Positions 1 to 7,753 of a stretch of DNA of 64,000 nt are shown here, one piece after another. Position 1 is the first letter of the stretch. Every line of letters starts with the position of its first letter. This DNA is from Candidatus Roizmanbacteria bacterium RIFCSPLOWO2_02_FULL_40_13. GTDB lineage: Bacteria > Patescibacteriota > Microgenomatia > UBA1406 > GWC2-37-13. The notes under the pieces were generated by a model. It was not told the origin of the DNA. It saw only the letters and a program-made list of their open reading frames with translations, and did not search any database. The stretch lies in the NCBI GenBank assembly GCA_001789965.1, contig MGBA01000001.1, positions 106,944 through 170,943 on the forward strand, read 5' to 3'. The position numbers were made by a program, and so were the translations under genes.

Positions 1-210
1 ATTTTTCTTTGTGATTTTTAGTTGTGCAATCGCCTTGCTTAAAACCGCTGCTTGTTTTTCCGTTACCCCTTCTGCTTCTGCTCTAAAAAAAACAGGATCT
101 ACATCAATCATGCCGAGGCTTTTTGCTTCGAAAAGATTTCCTGCCTTTTTTATATCCGAAATGCGTATAAAAGATTCTCCAAGATCGATACAAAAAAAAT
201 CATTGGCCAT
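1..210 (-). CDS. pilM: Type IV pilus assembly protein PilM, N-terminal part (runs off window)
   Basis: The first 70 codons of a reverse-strand gene run off the left edge. The start is the ATG at 208-210 and the reading frame is open to base 1. The N-terminus has the actin-like ATPase pattern of PilM, with CIDLGESFIRISDIKKAG resembling the phosphate-1 loop (D-x-G-x-x-x-I-K-x-x-x-x-K). PilM is the cytoplasmic ring protein that links PilN/PilO to the PilB/PilC motor. It lies just downstream of six prepilin-like genes on the same strand, as expected in a pilus locus. PilN and PilO are probably beyond the left edge. The family call rests on only 70 residues plus context. Confidence 0.65.
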   Translation of the reverse strand, partial: MANDFFCIDLGESFIRISDIKKAGNLFEAKSLGMIDVDPVFFRAEAEGVTEKQAAVLSKAIAQLKITKKN

Positions 211-254
211 ATAATCACTATAAAAGATATAAACTCAAATATCAATAAACTCTG

Positions 255-791
255 TTAGTAGCTACGAAGCTGGATTTTCGTTTGGTAATTAAATGATGCT
301 TTATCTTCCGCGCGGGTTGAAGATGTATCGTAGTCAACAGTGTAAGATATGGATATAACCGGCGAAGAAAATGTTGCCTGACGCTCACAGCTGATTGAAA
401 TAGACTCTACTCTCACTTTGTCATTCGTAAGATTCAATGTCGCCTCAAGAATAGAAGAATTAGATGCGACAATATCGCTATTTGTAGAATACCAAAAGTT
501 ATTGTTAAATCTATCTCTAAAGTATAACGGTCCACTATTTGATGAGTTGGCGGTGTTGCATACGAGATTAGACTCATCGGGAGGACCGCTATGGACTGTT
601 GCCGCACTGTTTTTAAGATTTGTCCGGATATTGCTCAATATAAAGTCTCCCTGACGTTTTACTTCTTGAAGAGCATAAATCTTTGCCTGTTGTCTTAAAA
701 TCGCAAACACAATAGTAAATACCACGGGCAAAATAAACGCTATTACTCCGACCACGACAAGCATTTCTATCAAGGTAAATGCTTTTTTCAT
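255..791 (-). CDS. Prepilin-like protein (minor pseudopilin, PilW/GspJ-like)
   Basis: This 178-aa protein starts with a type IV prepilin leader: a short basic leader (MKKA), then FTLIEML with Glu at +5, then about 20 hydrophobic residues. Prepilin peptidase would cleave before Phe5 and N-methylate it. The rest is Ser/Asn/Thr-rich with one Cys pair (residues about 78 and 135), typical of a globular pilin head. It is the last of six prepilin genes in a row, 2 nt after its upstream neighbour. Its larger head and last position suggest a minor, tip-complex subunit, which is inference. Confidence 0.8.
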   Translation of the reverse strand: MKKAFTLIEMLVVVGVIAFILPVVFTIVFAILRQQAKIYALQEVKRQGDFILSNIRTNLKNSAATVHSGPPDESNLVCNTANSSNSGPLYFRDRFNNNFWYSTNSDIVASNSSILEATLNLTNDKVRVESISISCERQATFSSPVISISYTVDYDTSSTRAEDKASFNYQTKIQLRSY

Positions 792-793
792 AG

Positions 794-1234
794 TTATTCA
801 AAACGGGAAAATACGGTTTTTAAAGGAACGTTAAATGTATTTGCTGCTTCACTCCATGAAACCGTTACTGAGACGTTTAGTTGATCGTCGTTTGGAACCG
901 GATCTGATATGACGGCCTCCCGTTTAAAAATAGTATCTAGATATGATGAGGAAAGACATGTCCCCGATGATGGCCAATTAGTAAGCGGCGTATTATTAAA
1001 GCACCATGTTCCCTGCCTGTTTTTCAAGAACGCATCCCAATCTTCCTCTTTTCTTCCCCTTAGCCACTCGGTCAATTCCTCTGCGTAGTGAGTTGCGCGT
1101 AGTTTATTTTCGTTTGATTTTGAAACCCGTAGAGACACAGAGCTGATTGCCGCAGCAACCACAAAAAAAACCGCTAATACGCTCACAAAAACGAGGACTT
1201 CAACCAATGAGAAGCCCCTACTCACTTTTTTCAT
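794..1234 (-). CDS. Prepilin-like protein (minor pseudopilin, PilV/GspI-like)
   Basis: This 146-aa protein has the prepilin signature MKKVSRGFSLVEVLVF, a Gly-Phe cleavage site followed by Glu at +5 and a hydrophobic helix. The soluble part contains Cys-rich stretches (WCFNN and SGTCLS) that could form a disulfide. It overlaps neither neighbour (2 nt to the next gene, 1 nt to the previous one), so the cluster is probably co-transcribed and translationally coupled. It resembles minor pilins rather than the major pilin because it lacks the RDARRKAD segment found in three of its siblings. Confidence 0.8.
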   Translation of the reverse strand: MKKVSRGFSLVEVLVFVSVLAVFFVVAAAISSVSLRVSKSNENKLRATHYAEELTEWLRGRKEEDWDAFLKNRQGTWCFNNTPLTNWPSSGTCLSSSYLDTIFKREAVISDPVPNDDQLNVSVTVSWSEAANTFNVPLKTVFSRFE

Positions 1235-1235
1235 A

Positions 1236-1727
1236 TCAGCAACCTGAGGTGTATTTGGTACCTTCCTTGATAGTTCCGGAAGGAGAAATTTGTATATCGA
1301 TACATTTATCCAGTATGTTATTTCTTAACGTAACGGTTGTCACCGATGGAAGATCGGTTCCAGCATTTAGCGGTTTGAATAAAATCTGAAGGGTTGTTTT
1401 CGAAATAATATTGGCCGGAAGCGAATATGTTTGTACCTCATCAGGCGTTCCGGCGCAACTTCTCTCGAGCTTGTAACTTGCAGCGGAGATTGTTGCATAA
1501 TATCCTTTAAAGTCGGCACATGCGGGAAGATTAGGGTCCGCGTCTGCGGCAACTGCTTTGGTACGTGCAAGGTGAAGTACCGAAGAGAGTCTTTTTAACT
1601 CATCTTCAAGTTTTTTTTCCTCATTGAAGTTGCCATAGTTTGCTATGGTCAGACCGGTAAAAAGCAATAGAACAAATACTACGATAATGAGCTCAATAAA
1701 CGTGAAGCCTTTGTTATTGTTGTCCAT
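1236..1727 (-). CDS. Prepilin-like protein (GspH/FimT-like)
   Basis: The frame is open to 1799, but the prepilin leader MDNNNKGFTFIELI begins at 1727. That start gives a normal short leader and a 163-aa protein, so the upstream 24 residues were left out. Cleavage would fall between Gly and Phe. The head has two Cys pairs (CADF/RSCAG and DKCID/SGC). The start overlaps the end of the upstream pilin gene by 14 nt, suggesting translational coupling. The segment LARTKAVAADADP after the helix resembles GspH/FimT pseudopilins. Confidence 0.78.
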   Translation of the reverse strand: MDNNNKGFTFIELIIVVFVLLLFTGLTIANYGNFNEEKKLEDELKRLSSVLHLARTKAVAADADPNLPACADFKGYYATISAASYKLERSCAGTPDEVQTYSLPANIISKTTLQILFKPLNAGTDLPSVTTVTLRNNILDKCIDIQISPSGTIKEGTKYTSGC

Positions 1728-2175
1728 ACGGGCCAAGACAGTAATTGCACTGATTTCCTCCCCCACAACTTCCTCCACAGTCAGTTCCTCCACCTTCAAG
1801 TCGTGCGCCGAGAACGTAATCGGATGCAGATATACTTATGATGTCATATGTAGAAGTGGGACATTTTGGATCTTCAGGAATTTTGGACAGATATTTATTG
1901 CTGTTTGAATCTTCTAATTTTCCTGTGGTTGCGTTACAATCAAACTGAATCTGATCAGCAGCTCCGCCACCTTCTGAAGGATAGCCGGTCGAGTTATTAC
2001 TTCTGTAAAGCTCCATAGCGCCGCGGACTTCTTCTAAATCTGCTTTTCGTCTTGCATCCCGTGCATTTTTTGTAAAAGCAGTGTATGAAACCGATCCTAC
2101 TGCCGCAAGCATTCCAATAATTGTGGTAACAACGAGAATTTCAACAAGTGTAAATCCTAAAACAAATTTTTTCAT
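1714..2175 (-). CDS. Type IV prepilin with Gly/Cys-rich tail
   Basis: This 153-aa prepilin starts MKKFVLGFTLVEILVV. After the hydrophobic helix comes NARDARRKADLEEVRGAMELY, a pattern shared with the next two genes and common in CPR pilins. The C-terminus ends in an unusual tail of about 25 residues rich in Gly and Cys (GGTDCGGSCGGGNQCNYC), with four Cys in the last 25 residues. The rest of the head is normal in size. It is probably a major or near-major pilin subunit. The tail could form disulfides or bind metal at the fibre surface, which is inference. Confidence 0.82.
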   Translation of the reverse strand: MKKFVLGFTLVEILVVTTIIGMLAAVGSVSYTAFTKNARDARRKADLEEVRGAMELYRSNNSTGYPSEGGGAADQIQFDCNATTGKLEDSNSNKYLSKIPEDPKCPTSTYDIISISASDYVLGARLEGGGTDCGGSCGGGNQCNYCLGPYGQQ

Positions 2176-2176
2176 A

Positions 2177-2554
2177 TCATTGCTGATTAGTTACGCAATA
2201 CGAAGTTGGAGATTCGGATTCCATAGTTCCACATAGAGAATACTCGGAATTAGTGCAGCCGCTGCAAATATAAGGAGTAGCTCTTGGGTCTGAAGGAACT
2301 GTGGGCATGATTGCCATTGAAGGCGAAGTACATACGATAGAGGTATAGCTTGATCCTCCAGGGACCGGATATACAAATCCACAGATAGAATAGTACTGTT
2401 CAAGGCTGTTTTGTATAGCATGAAGATCTCCTTTTCTTTTGGTATCTCGCGCCTTTTTCTGTGCCGTGGTATATGAAAAAGTTCCAAGACTTACCAAAAC
2501 AGCAATTATTCCTATAACCACGAGTAATTCGAGTAATGTAAAAGCTTTTCTCAT
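2177..2554 (-). CDS. Type IV prepilin
   Basis: This short 125-aa prepilin begins MRKAFTLLELLVVIGIIAVL, a classic class III signal cleaved after Ala4. The helix continues into KKARDTKRKGDLHAIQNSLEQYY, as in the flanking pilins. The head carries six Cys residues (CGFVY, IVCTS, YICSGCTN, SLCGT, SYCV), probably disulfide-linked. It is 1 nt from the next gene in the cluster. It is probably structural, either a major pilin or one of several alternatives. Confidence 0.82.
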   Translation of the reverse strand: MRKAFTLLELLVVIGIIAVLVSLGTFSYTTAQKKARDTKRKGDLHAIQNSLEQYYSICGFVYPVPGGSSYTSIVCTSPSMAIMPTVPSDPRATPYICSGCTNSEYSLCGTMESESPTSYCVTNQQ

Positions 2555-2573
2555 CTATTTATTTGTACCATAT

Positions 2574-3035
2574 TTACGGTTCCGTAACGACAAACTTTTT
2601 ACCTGAGGTGCAGGTGTAATTGGTTCCACATGTAGCCGCACTTACTCCATCCGTATCAGCCTTATTTTCAAGACATGCACAAAGGGTGTATTTGAGAGAA
2701 TCTGTTCCGTCGCGCTGGTAAAAATAAGGAGTGGGATTTGTAGGAGACTGAGGATCAGCAGGAAACTTGTTCATGTAGGTTGCGGCAGTTGTAGGATTGG
2801 TAAATGGCGTAATCGGCGGGGGTGAAGCTAAAGGATACACCGGTGGATTTTGATCTTGCTTGTACAATTCAAACGCTTTTTGGATCTGTTTTAAGTCTGA
2901 CTTCCGGTTTGCATCTCTTACGCGTTGTCTTGCGTCCATGAAATTAGGTAGGGCTATTGCAGAAAGCCCTCCAATAATCGCGATGACTACCAAGAGTTCG
3001 ATAAGAGTAAAGCCAAAGCGTTTCTTCATCTTCAA
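2574..3035 (-). CDS. Type IV prepilin (first of the cluster)
   Basis: This 153-aa prepilin starts MKMKKRFGFTLIELLVV. The start could also be the second Met (3029), which gives a tighter leader. The helix is followed by RVRDANRKSDLKQIQKAFELY and a Pro-rich loop (NPPVYPLASPPPITP). A pair of CxC-type cysteines and two more Cys lie near the C-terminus. It is the first gene of the reverse-strand pilin series, so the promoter should lie in 3036-3064, downstream of the convergent polymerase subunit gene. It is the best candidate for the major pilin by position, though the sequence does not prove it. Confidence 0.82.
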   Translation of the reverse strand: MKMKKRFGFTLIELLVVIAIIGGLSAIALPNFMDARQRVRDANRKSDLKQIQKAFELYKQDQNPPVYPLASPPPITPFTNPTTAATYMNKFPADPQSPTNPTPYFYQRDGTDSLKYTLCACLENKADTDGVSAATCGTNYTCTSGKKFVVTEP

Positions 3036-3064
3036 TTCAGATTACACCAAAAGCCTCATTGGTG

Positions 3065-3724
3065 TCAAGCTAGTTTCCGACTGTAGAGCTTGTGGATAAA
3101 AATGAGCGCGTGGTCAATCGCGTATTGAGGAGTTATACTGTGGTGAATTACTGAAGAACGGCTGGAAAGAATTTGTCTTAAGGCTACAGTAACAAGCGAA
3201 TCTTTTTCTAATCGATTTCTAAAAAAAAGAGTAATTTCATCAAGCAGTTTAACAGCGTCAGAGGCGTTTTTTACTTGAAATTCCGGTAGAGACATAAAGA
3301 CTGCTGATTTTTGTTCGATTAATTTTTCCATGGAGTTTTTGACTTTAAGATCTATTTCGGAAGCTGGATCTTTTTTAAGATCAACGGTTAGACAGCGGGA
3401 CCGGATAGTAGGTAGGACATTATGCAATGTGGTAACAACCAATGCGAATTGAATATTAGGATCATGTTCTTCCAGTGTTTTGAGTAACGCGTTTTGCGCC
3501 TGATAGGAGGCGCTGTCAAACTGATACAGGGCAAAAAGGCGAGTTTGAGTAAAACTATACGCAACCTGCTTTTTTATATCCCGAACCTGATCGATTGAGA
3601 TCTCCTTGTTCTGAGGCTCAATTTCAAAAAAATATGTCGGCTCAATCGAGTGAGTTTTACAAAACTGCTTCAGAAATGTTTTCGCCTTTCTTTCATCCTG
3701 TACGACAAGAAGGATTGGAGTCAT
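3065..3724 (-). CDS. holB: DNA polymerase III delta' subunit-like protein
   Basis: This 219-aa protein resembles the clamp-loader delta' subunit. It contains EISIDQVRDIKKQV (the IDQ-R motif), NALLKTLEEHDPNIQFALVV and the sensor-like TIRSRC (SRC motif), all typical of DnaX/HolB proteins. It lacks a Walker A P-loop, as delta' does, and is shorter than the E. coli protein (334 aa). It would help open and load the beta clamp at replication forks. It starts 42 nt from pilB and diverges from it. A delta subunit (holA) is found at 46645-47328. Confidence 0.75.
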   Translation of the reverse strand: MTPILLVVQDERKAKTFLKQFCKTHSIEPTYFFEIEPQNKEISIDQVRDIKKQVAYSFTQTRLFALYQFDSASYQAQNALLKTLEEHDPNIQFALVVTTLHNVLPTIRSRCLTVDLKKDPASEIDLKVKNSMEKLIEQKSAVFMSLPEFQVKNASDAVKLLDEITLFFRNRLEKDSLVTVALRQILSSRSSVIHHSITPQYAIDHALIFIHKLYSRKLA

Positions 3725-3766
3725 AATCGTATTGCATTTTAGCAGAAATGTTTTTATAGTGAAAGT

Positions 3767-5479
3767 ATGAACGTGTCTCCGAAAAAGCTTTTAACACAGC
3801 TTGTTCATAATGGTATCATCGATCAAAATACCGCAGACACTTATGAACTCACCAGTCTTCAGAAAAATATTCCGATAGTTGATTATCTTACCTCAAAAAC
3901 ACCAATCGATAAAGCCGCTCTTTTAAAAGCTACGGCTGAAGTAATGCAGGTTTCTTTTGTAGATCTTACTACTTCTCCAGTCGATCCACAGGCAGTAAGT
4001 CTTCTTTCTGAGTCAATCGCACGGCGCTATATGGTACTTCCCTACCGTTTTGATCCAAAAGCGCAAATATTACATCTTGCTTCGTCCGATCCTTTCAATA
4101 CTAATCTCACAGAATTTATCGAAAAGAAGATCGGTAAAAAAGTCGTTCTTACTCTCGCTGATGCACAGGAAATCTCAAAGGGAATAAATCTTTCATACAC
4201 TCAAGGTCTCTCACCAGAGGTAAGTGAGGCGCTGAAAGAATATCAACCCGATATTGCGAAGAAGCCGATAGAAGATATAGGGAGCATTATTAAAGAAGCT
4301 CCTATTGCAAAAATAGTTTCCACGATTCTGGAATTTGCAATAAAAAGCAGGACTTCAGATATTCACATCGAACCGGAAGAAGTAAAAACCAGAGTAAGAT
4401 ATCGGGTTGACGGAATTCTCAATGAAAAACTTTCTCTTCCTAAATCGATTCACGAAGCTCTTGTTTCCCGTATAAAGATCTTATCCGACATGAAGATTGA
4501 CGAGCGACGCATCCCTCAGGATGGAAGATTCAGTTTGAAACTGGGAAATGAAGAAGTTGATCTCCGCGTATCGACGCTGCCGACAGTCCATGGCGAAAAA
4601 GTCGTCATGAGGCTTCTAAAAAAAACAGGAGGTATTCCCGCCTTATCGGAGCTTGGACTTCGGGGTCCCCAATATAAAGATCTGGAAGATGCGATTCTCA
4701 AGCCTTACGGAATAATTCTTGTTACTGGTCCGACAGGTTCAGGTAAAACAACAACCCTGTATTCAATACTTTCACGTCTTAATAAACCGAATATCAATAT
4801 ACTTACTCTTGAAGATCCTGTCGAATATCGATTAAGCGGTATAAATCAAGTTCAGATAAATCCACAGGCAGGTCTTAATTTTGCAACAGGGCTTCGATCT
4901 TTCTTGCGACAGGATCCGAATATAATTCTGGTAGGAGAAATCCGCGATAAGGAAACTACGCAACTTGCAATTCAGGCTGCCCTGACAGGACATCTGGTTT
5001 TTTCTACGCTTCATACTAATGATGCGGCAACCGCAATCCCCCGTCTTATCGATTTGGGTGGAGAGCCGTTTCTTATCGCATCTGTTTTTAATGCGTCACT
5101 CGCCCAGCGTATTTCCCGAAGGGTCTGTTCGACCTGTAAAGAATATTACGTACCCGATCCTTCAGTTCAACAAAATATTAAAGATGTTTTAGGTGATCTT
5201 CTTCCAAAAGCAATTAAAGACGGCGGGCAAATGAAATTAGTAAGAGGTAAAGGATGTAATGAGTGTGCGAAAACCGGATATCTGGGAAGAATCGCAATTT
5301 TTGAGGTAATAAAGATCACATCGTCAATTAATAAAATGATTTTGAATCAAAGCACTGCTAAAGAGATCGAAGAACAGGCGACAAAAGAAGGAACCATTAA
5401 TATGAAGCAAGATGGCTATCTAAAAGTACTTGATGGGATAACGACCATAGAAGAAGTTCTTCGTGTTGCTGAAATTTAA
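3767..5479 (+). CDS. pilB: Type IV pilus extension ATPase PilB
   Basis: This 570-aa GspE/PilB-family ATPase powers pilus assembly from the cytoplasm. It has an N-terminal GSPII_E_N domain (residues about 5-150), Walker A GPTGSGKTTT near residue 321, the GEIRD Walker B box near 389, the His box STLHTND, and a zinc tetracysteine (CSTC near 454, CNEC near 496). All catalytic motifs are intact. A TATAGT hexamer at 3755-3760 ends 6 nt before the ATG, so the transcript probably starts at the start codon. pilT follows after 15 nt and pilC after that, forming one operon. Confidence 0.96.
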   Translation: MNVSPKKLLTQLVHNGIIDQNTADTYELTSLQKNIPIVDYLTSKTPIDKAALLKATAEVMQVSFVDLTTSPVDPQAVSLLSESIARRYMVLPYRFDPKAQILHLASSDPFNTNLTEFIEKKIGKKVVLTLADAQEISKGINLSYTQGLSPEVSEALKEYQPDIAKKPIEDIGSIIKEAPIAKIVSTILEFAIKSRTSDIHIEPEEVKTRVRYRVDGILNEKLSLPKSIHEALVSRIKILSDMKIDERRIPQDGRFSLKLGNEEVDLRVSTLPTVHGEKVVMRLLKKTGGIPALSELGLRGPQYKDLEDAILKPYGIILVTGPTGSGKTTTLYSILSRLNKPNINILTLEDPVEYRLSGINQVQINPQAGLNFATGLRSFLRQDPNIILVGEIRDKETTQLAIQAALTGHLVFSTLHTNDAATAIPRLIDLGGEPFLIASVFNASLAQRISRRVCSTCKEYYVPDPSVQQNIKDVLGDLLPKAIKDGGQMKLVRGKGCNECAKTGYLGRIAIFEVIKITSSINKMILNQSTAKEIEEQATKEGTINMKQDGYLKVLDGITTIEEVLRVAEI

Positions 5480-5494
5480 TTAAAGGAATACCGT

Positions 5495-6547
5495 ATGGAA
5501 ATCACTAAGTTGTTTGAGTTGACGATTGAGAGAGCCGCTTCGGATCTTCATCTTGTAGCCGGTACATTCCCGTCTGTTAGGGTGGATGGAGTTTTGTATC
5601 AATTAAGCACGCTATCACTTCTCACGCCGGAAATATCAGAAAAAATGCTTTTTTCTATTCTTAACGAAGAACAGAAAGAAAATCTTATCGCAAATAAGGA
5701 GATCGATCTGGGGTATGAATATTCGGGAAACAGATTCCGCGTGAATATTTATCACACGCGGGGTGGATGGAGCGGTTCCTTTCGTTTAATTCCTTCGAAA
5801 ATACGGACGATAGAACAACTAGCTCTTCCGGAGTCTTTTCACAATCTTACAGAACACACAAACGGATTGGTTTTAGTAACTGGACCCACCGGAGAAGGAA
5901 AAAGCACGACTCTTTCTGCGATCATAAACGAGATCAACTTAAAGCATGCAAAACATATCATCACAATTGAAGACCCCATAGAGTTTGTATATTCTAACGG
6001 AAAGTCGATTATCTCACAGCGTGAGCTTCATCAGGATACTCATTCATGGAATATCGCCTTGCGATCGGTACTCCGAGAAGATCCGGATGTGGTATTAGTT
6101 GGTGAGATCAGAGACTATGAATCGGCGCAACTTGTTTTAACCATTGCCGAAACAGGACATTTGGTATTTTCTACGCTTCACACGACGTCCGTACCGGAAA
6201 CCGTAAATCGTCTTATCGACATGTTTCCATCGCACCAACAAAATCAGATAAAAACACAACTTGCCGGCGCACTACGAACAATAGTTGCTCAACGACTTCT
6301 CCCTCGATCAGATATGAAAGGAAGAGTTGCCGCTTTGGAGGTTATGCATAATACATCTGCGGTCGCATCAATTATCCGTGATGGAAAACCCTTTCTTCTT
6401 GAAAATCTTCTGCAAACATCGGACAAGGAAGGTTTTATTTATTTTGAACGATATCTATCGCAACTCGTTCAACAGGGTCATATTTCTAAAGAAACCGCAT
6501 ACGCTTTTGCTATAAGACCAAAAGAACTTGAGAAGTATATAAAATAG
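5495..6547 (+). CDS. pilT: Type IV pilus retraction ATPase PilT
   Basis: This 350-aa PilT-family ATPase depolymerises pili for twitching or DNA uptake. It has an N-terminal PAS-like region (residues 1-100), a Walker A near residue 130 with an unusual Glu (GPTGEGKST), GEIRD near 203 and the His box STLHTTS. Unlike PilB it has no tetracysteine. An AAAGGA sequence lies 10 nt before the ATG, giving this internal operon gene a recognisable ribosome-binding site. It lies between pilB and pilC, the usual order in CPR pilus loci. Confidence 0.95.
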   Translation: MEITKLFELTIERAASDLHLVAGTFPSVRVDGVLYQLSTLSLLTPEISEKMLFSILNEEQKENLIANKEIDLGYEYSGNRFRVNIYHTRGGWSGSFRLIPSKIRTIEQLALPESFHNLTEHTNGLVLVTGPTGEGKSTTLSAIINEINLKHAKHIITIEDPIEFVYSNGKSIISQRELHQDTHSWNIALRSVLREDPDVVLVGEIRDYESAQLVLTIAETGHLVFSTLHTTSVPETVNRLIDMFPSHQQNQIKTQLAGALRTIVAQRLLPRSDMKGRVAALEVMHNTSAVASIIRDGKPFLLENLLQTSDKEGFIYFERYLSQLVQQGHISKETAYAFAIRPKELEKYIK

Positions 6548-6548
6548 C

Positions 6549-7751
6549 ATGTTCTATACATACAAAGCTATCAAGGACGGCAAGATAATAGTCAAAAAAA
6601 TCGAGGCAGATAAAGAAGAAGGAGTAGTGAAATATCTAAAAGATAACGGATATTTTCCTATTGAAATTAAGCAGGAAAAAAAGCCAGGTAATTCGGTTTT
6701 TCTATCATTTTTAAACAAAGTCACATTTAATGATGTGGTAAATCTTACTCGTCAACTTGCGATCATGTTAAATGCCGGATTGACGATCGTTGATTCGTTT
6801 GAAATCCTGGAAAAACAGATAGAAAAGGAGTCACTACAGAAAGTTATCGCCGATTTAGATAAGCGGGTTAAAGCAGGAACTCCGCTGTCATCTGCATTGA
6901 GTGCATATCCCCAATATTTTCCAAATCTATACATTTCCCTTGTTAAATCCGGTGAGGCGTCAGGAAAACTCAGTGAGATTCTTTTAAAGCTTTCAGAGAC
7001 GCTTGAAAAGCAACGGGAATTCAAAGGAAAATTAAAAGGAGCTTTGATTTATCCTGTGATTGTTATTATCGCAATGCTTTCAGTCATGTTTATCATGATA
7101 ACTTTCGTGGTGCCAAAACTTTTGAATTTATATAAAGACTTTGATATTGAGTTACCTATTACGACGCAGATACTCATCGGTTTGTCATCTTTTAGTAGTC
7201 AATTTTGGCCTTTTATCCTTCTGGGAGTAGCAGGAGTCGTGGTGCTTGTCCGAGGCTATCTAAAAACCAAGCAGGGTAAATACGCCTTTGACTCGATGAT
7301 TTTGAGACTCCCCGTAGTTAACGGTGTAATTAAAATGGCTGCTCTCGTTGACAGTACACGGATTCTTTCGATATTGGTCGGTTCTGGTGTTTCGATACTC
7401 GACGCCCTAAAAATCATTATCCAGACAACTAATAATTCGGTATATCAGCGCTCCTTTGAGAATATCTATAAGGCTATTGAAAAGGGTCAATCTCTGGGAA
7501 TTGCGTTGGCGCAGGAAAGAATTTTTCCTCCAATACTTGTGCAAATGGCGATCGTCGGTGAAAACACCGGTCATCTTGACGACACACTGCTTCGTTTATC
7601 CAAGTATTTTGAAATGGAGTCGGAACTTGCCATTAAAGCAATGACTACTCTTATCGAGCCACTGATTCTTGTTGTTTTGGGATTGGGAGTAGGGTTTATC
7701 GTAATCTCTGTCATCACGCCAATATACAATCTAACCTCTTCATTTAAATAG
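6549..7751 (+). CDS. pilC: Type IV pilus inner-membrane platform protein PilC
   Basis: This 400-aa protein has two T2SSF (GspF) domains (residues about 55-180 and 255-385), each followed by membrane helices (about 165-190, 215-235 and 370-395). It is the membrane platform that couples the PilB and PilT ATPases to the pilin fibre. It starts 1 nt after the pilT stop codon, so translation is probably coupled. It is full-length for the family and closes the pilBTC operon. It is convergent with recG, with 2 nt between the stops. Confidence 0.95.
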   Translation: MFYTYKAIKDGKIIVKKIEADKEEGVVKYLKDNGYFPIEIKQEKKPGNSVFLSFLNKVTFNDVVNLTRQLAIMLNAGLTIVDSFEILEKQIEKESLQKVIADLDKRVKAGTPLSSALSAYPQYFPNLYISLVKSGEASGKLSEILLKLSETLEKQREFKGKLKGALIYPVIVIIAMLSVMFIMITFVVPKLLNLYKDFDIELPITTQILIGLSSFSSQFWPFILLGVAGVVVLVRGYLKTKQGKYAFDSMILRLPVVNGVIKMAALVDSTRILSILVGSGVSILDALKIIIQTTNNSVYQRSFENIYKAIEKGQSLGIALAQERIFPPILVQMAIVGENTGHLDDTLLRLSKYFEMESELAIKAMTTLIEPLILVVLGLGVGFIVISVITPIYNLTSSFK

Positions 7752-7753
7752 AT

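Noticed and set aside
1728..1799. 24-residue extension of the third-last pilin
   Set aside because: A prepilin leader of 30 residues would be abnormal. MDNNNKG gives a standard leader.
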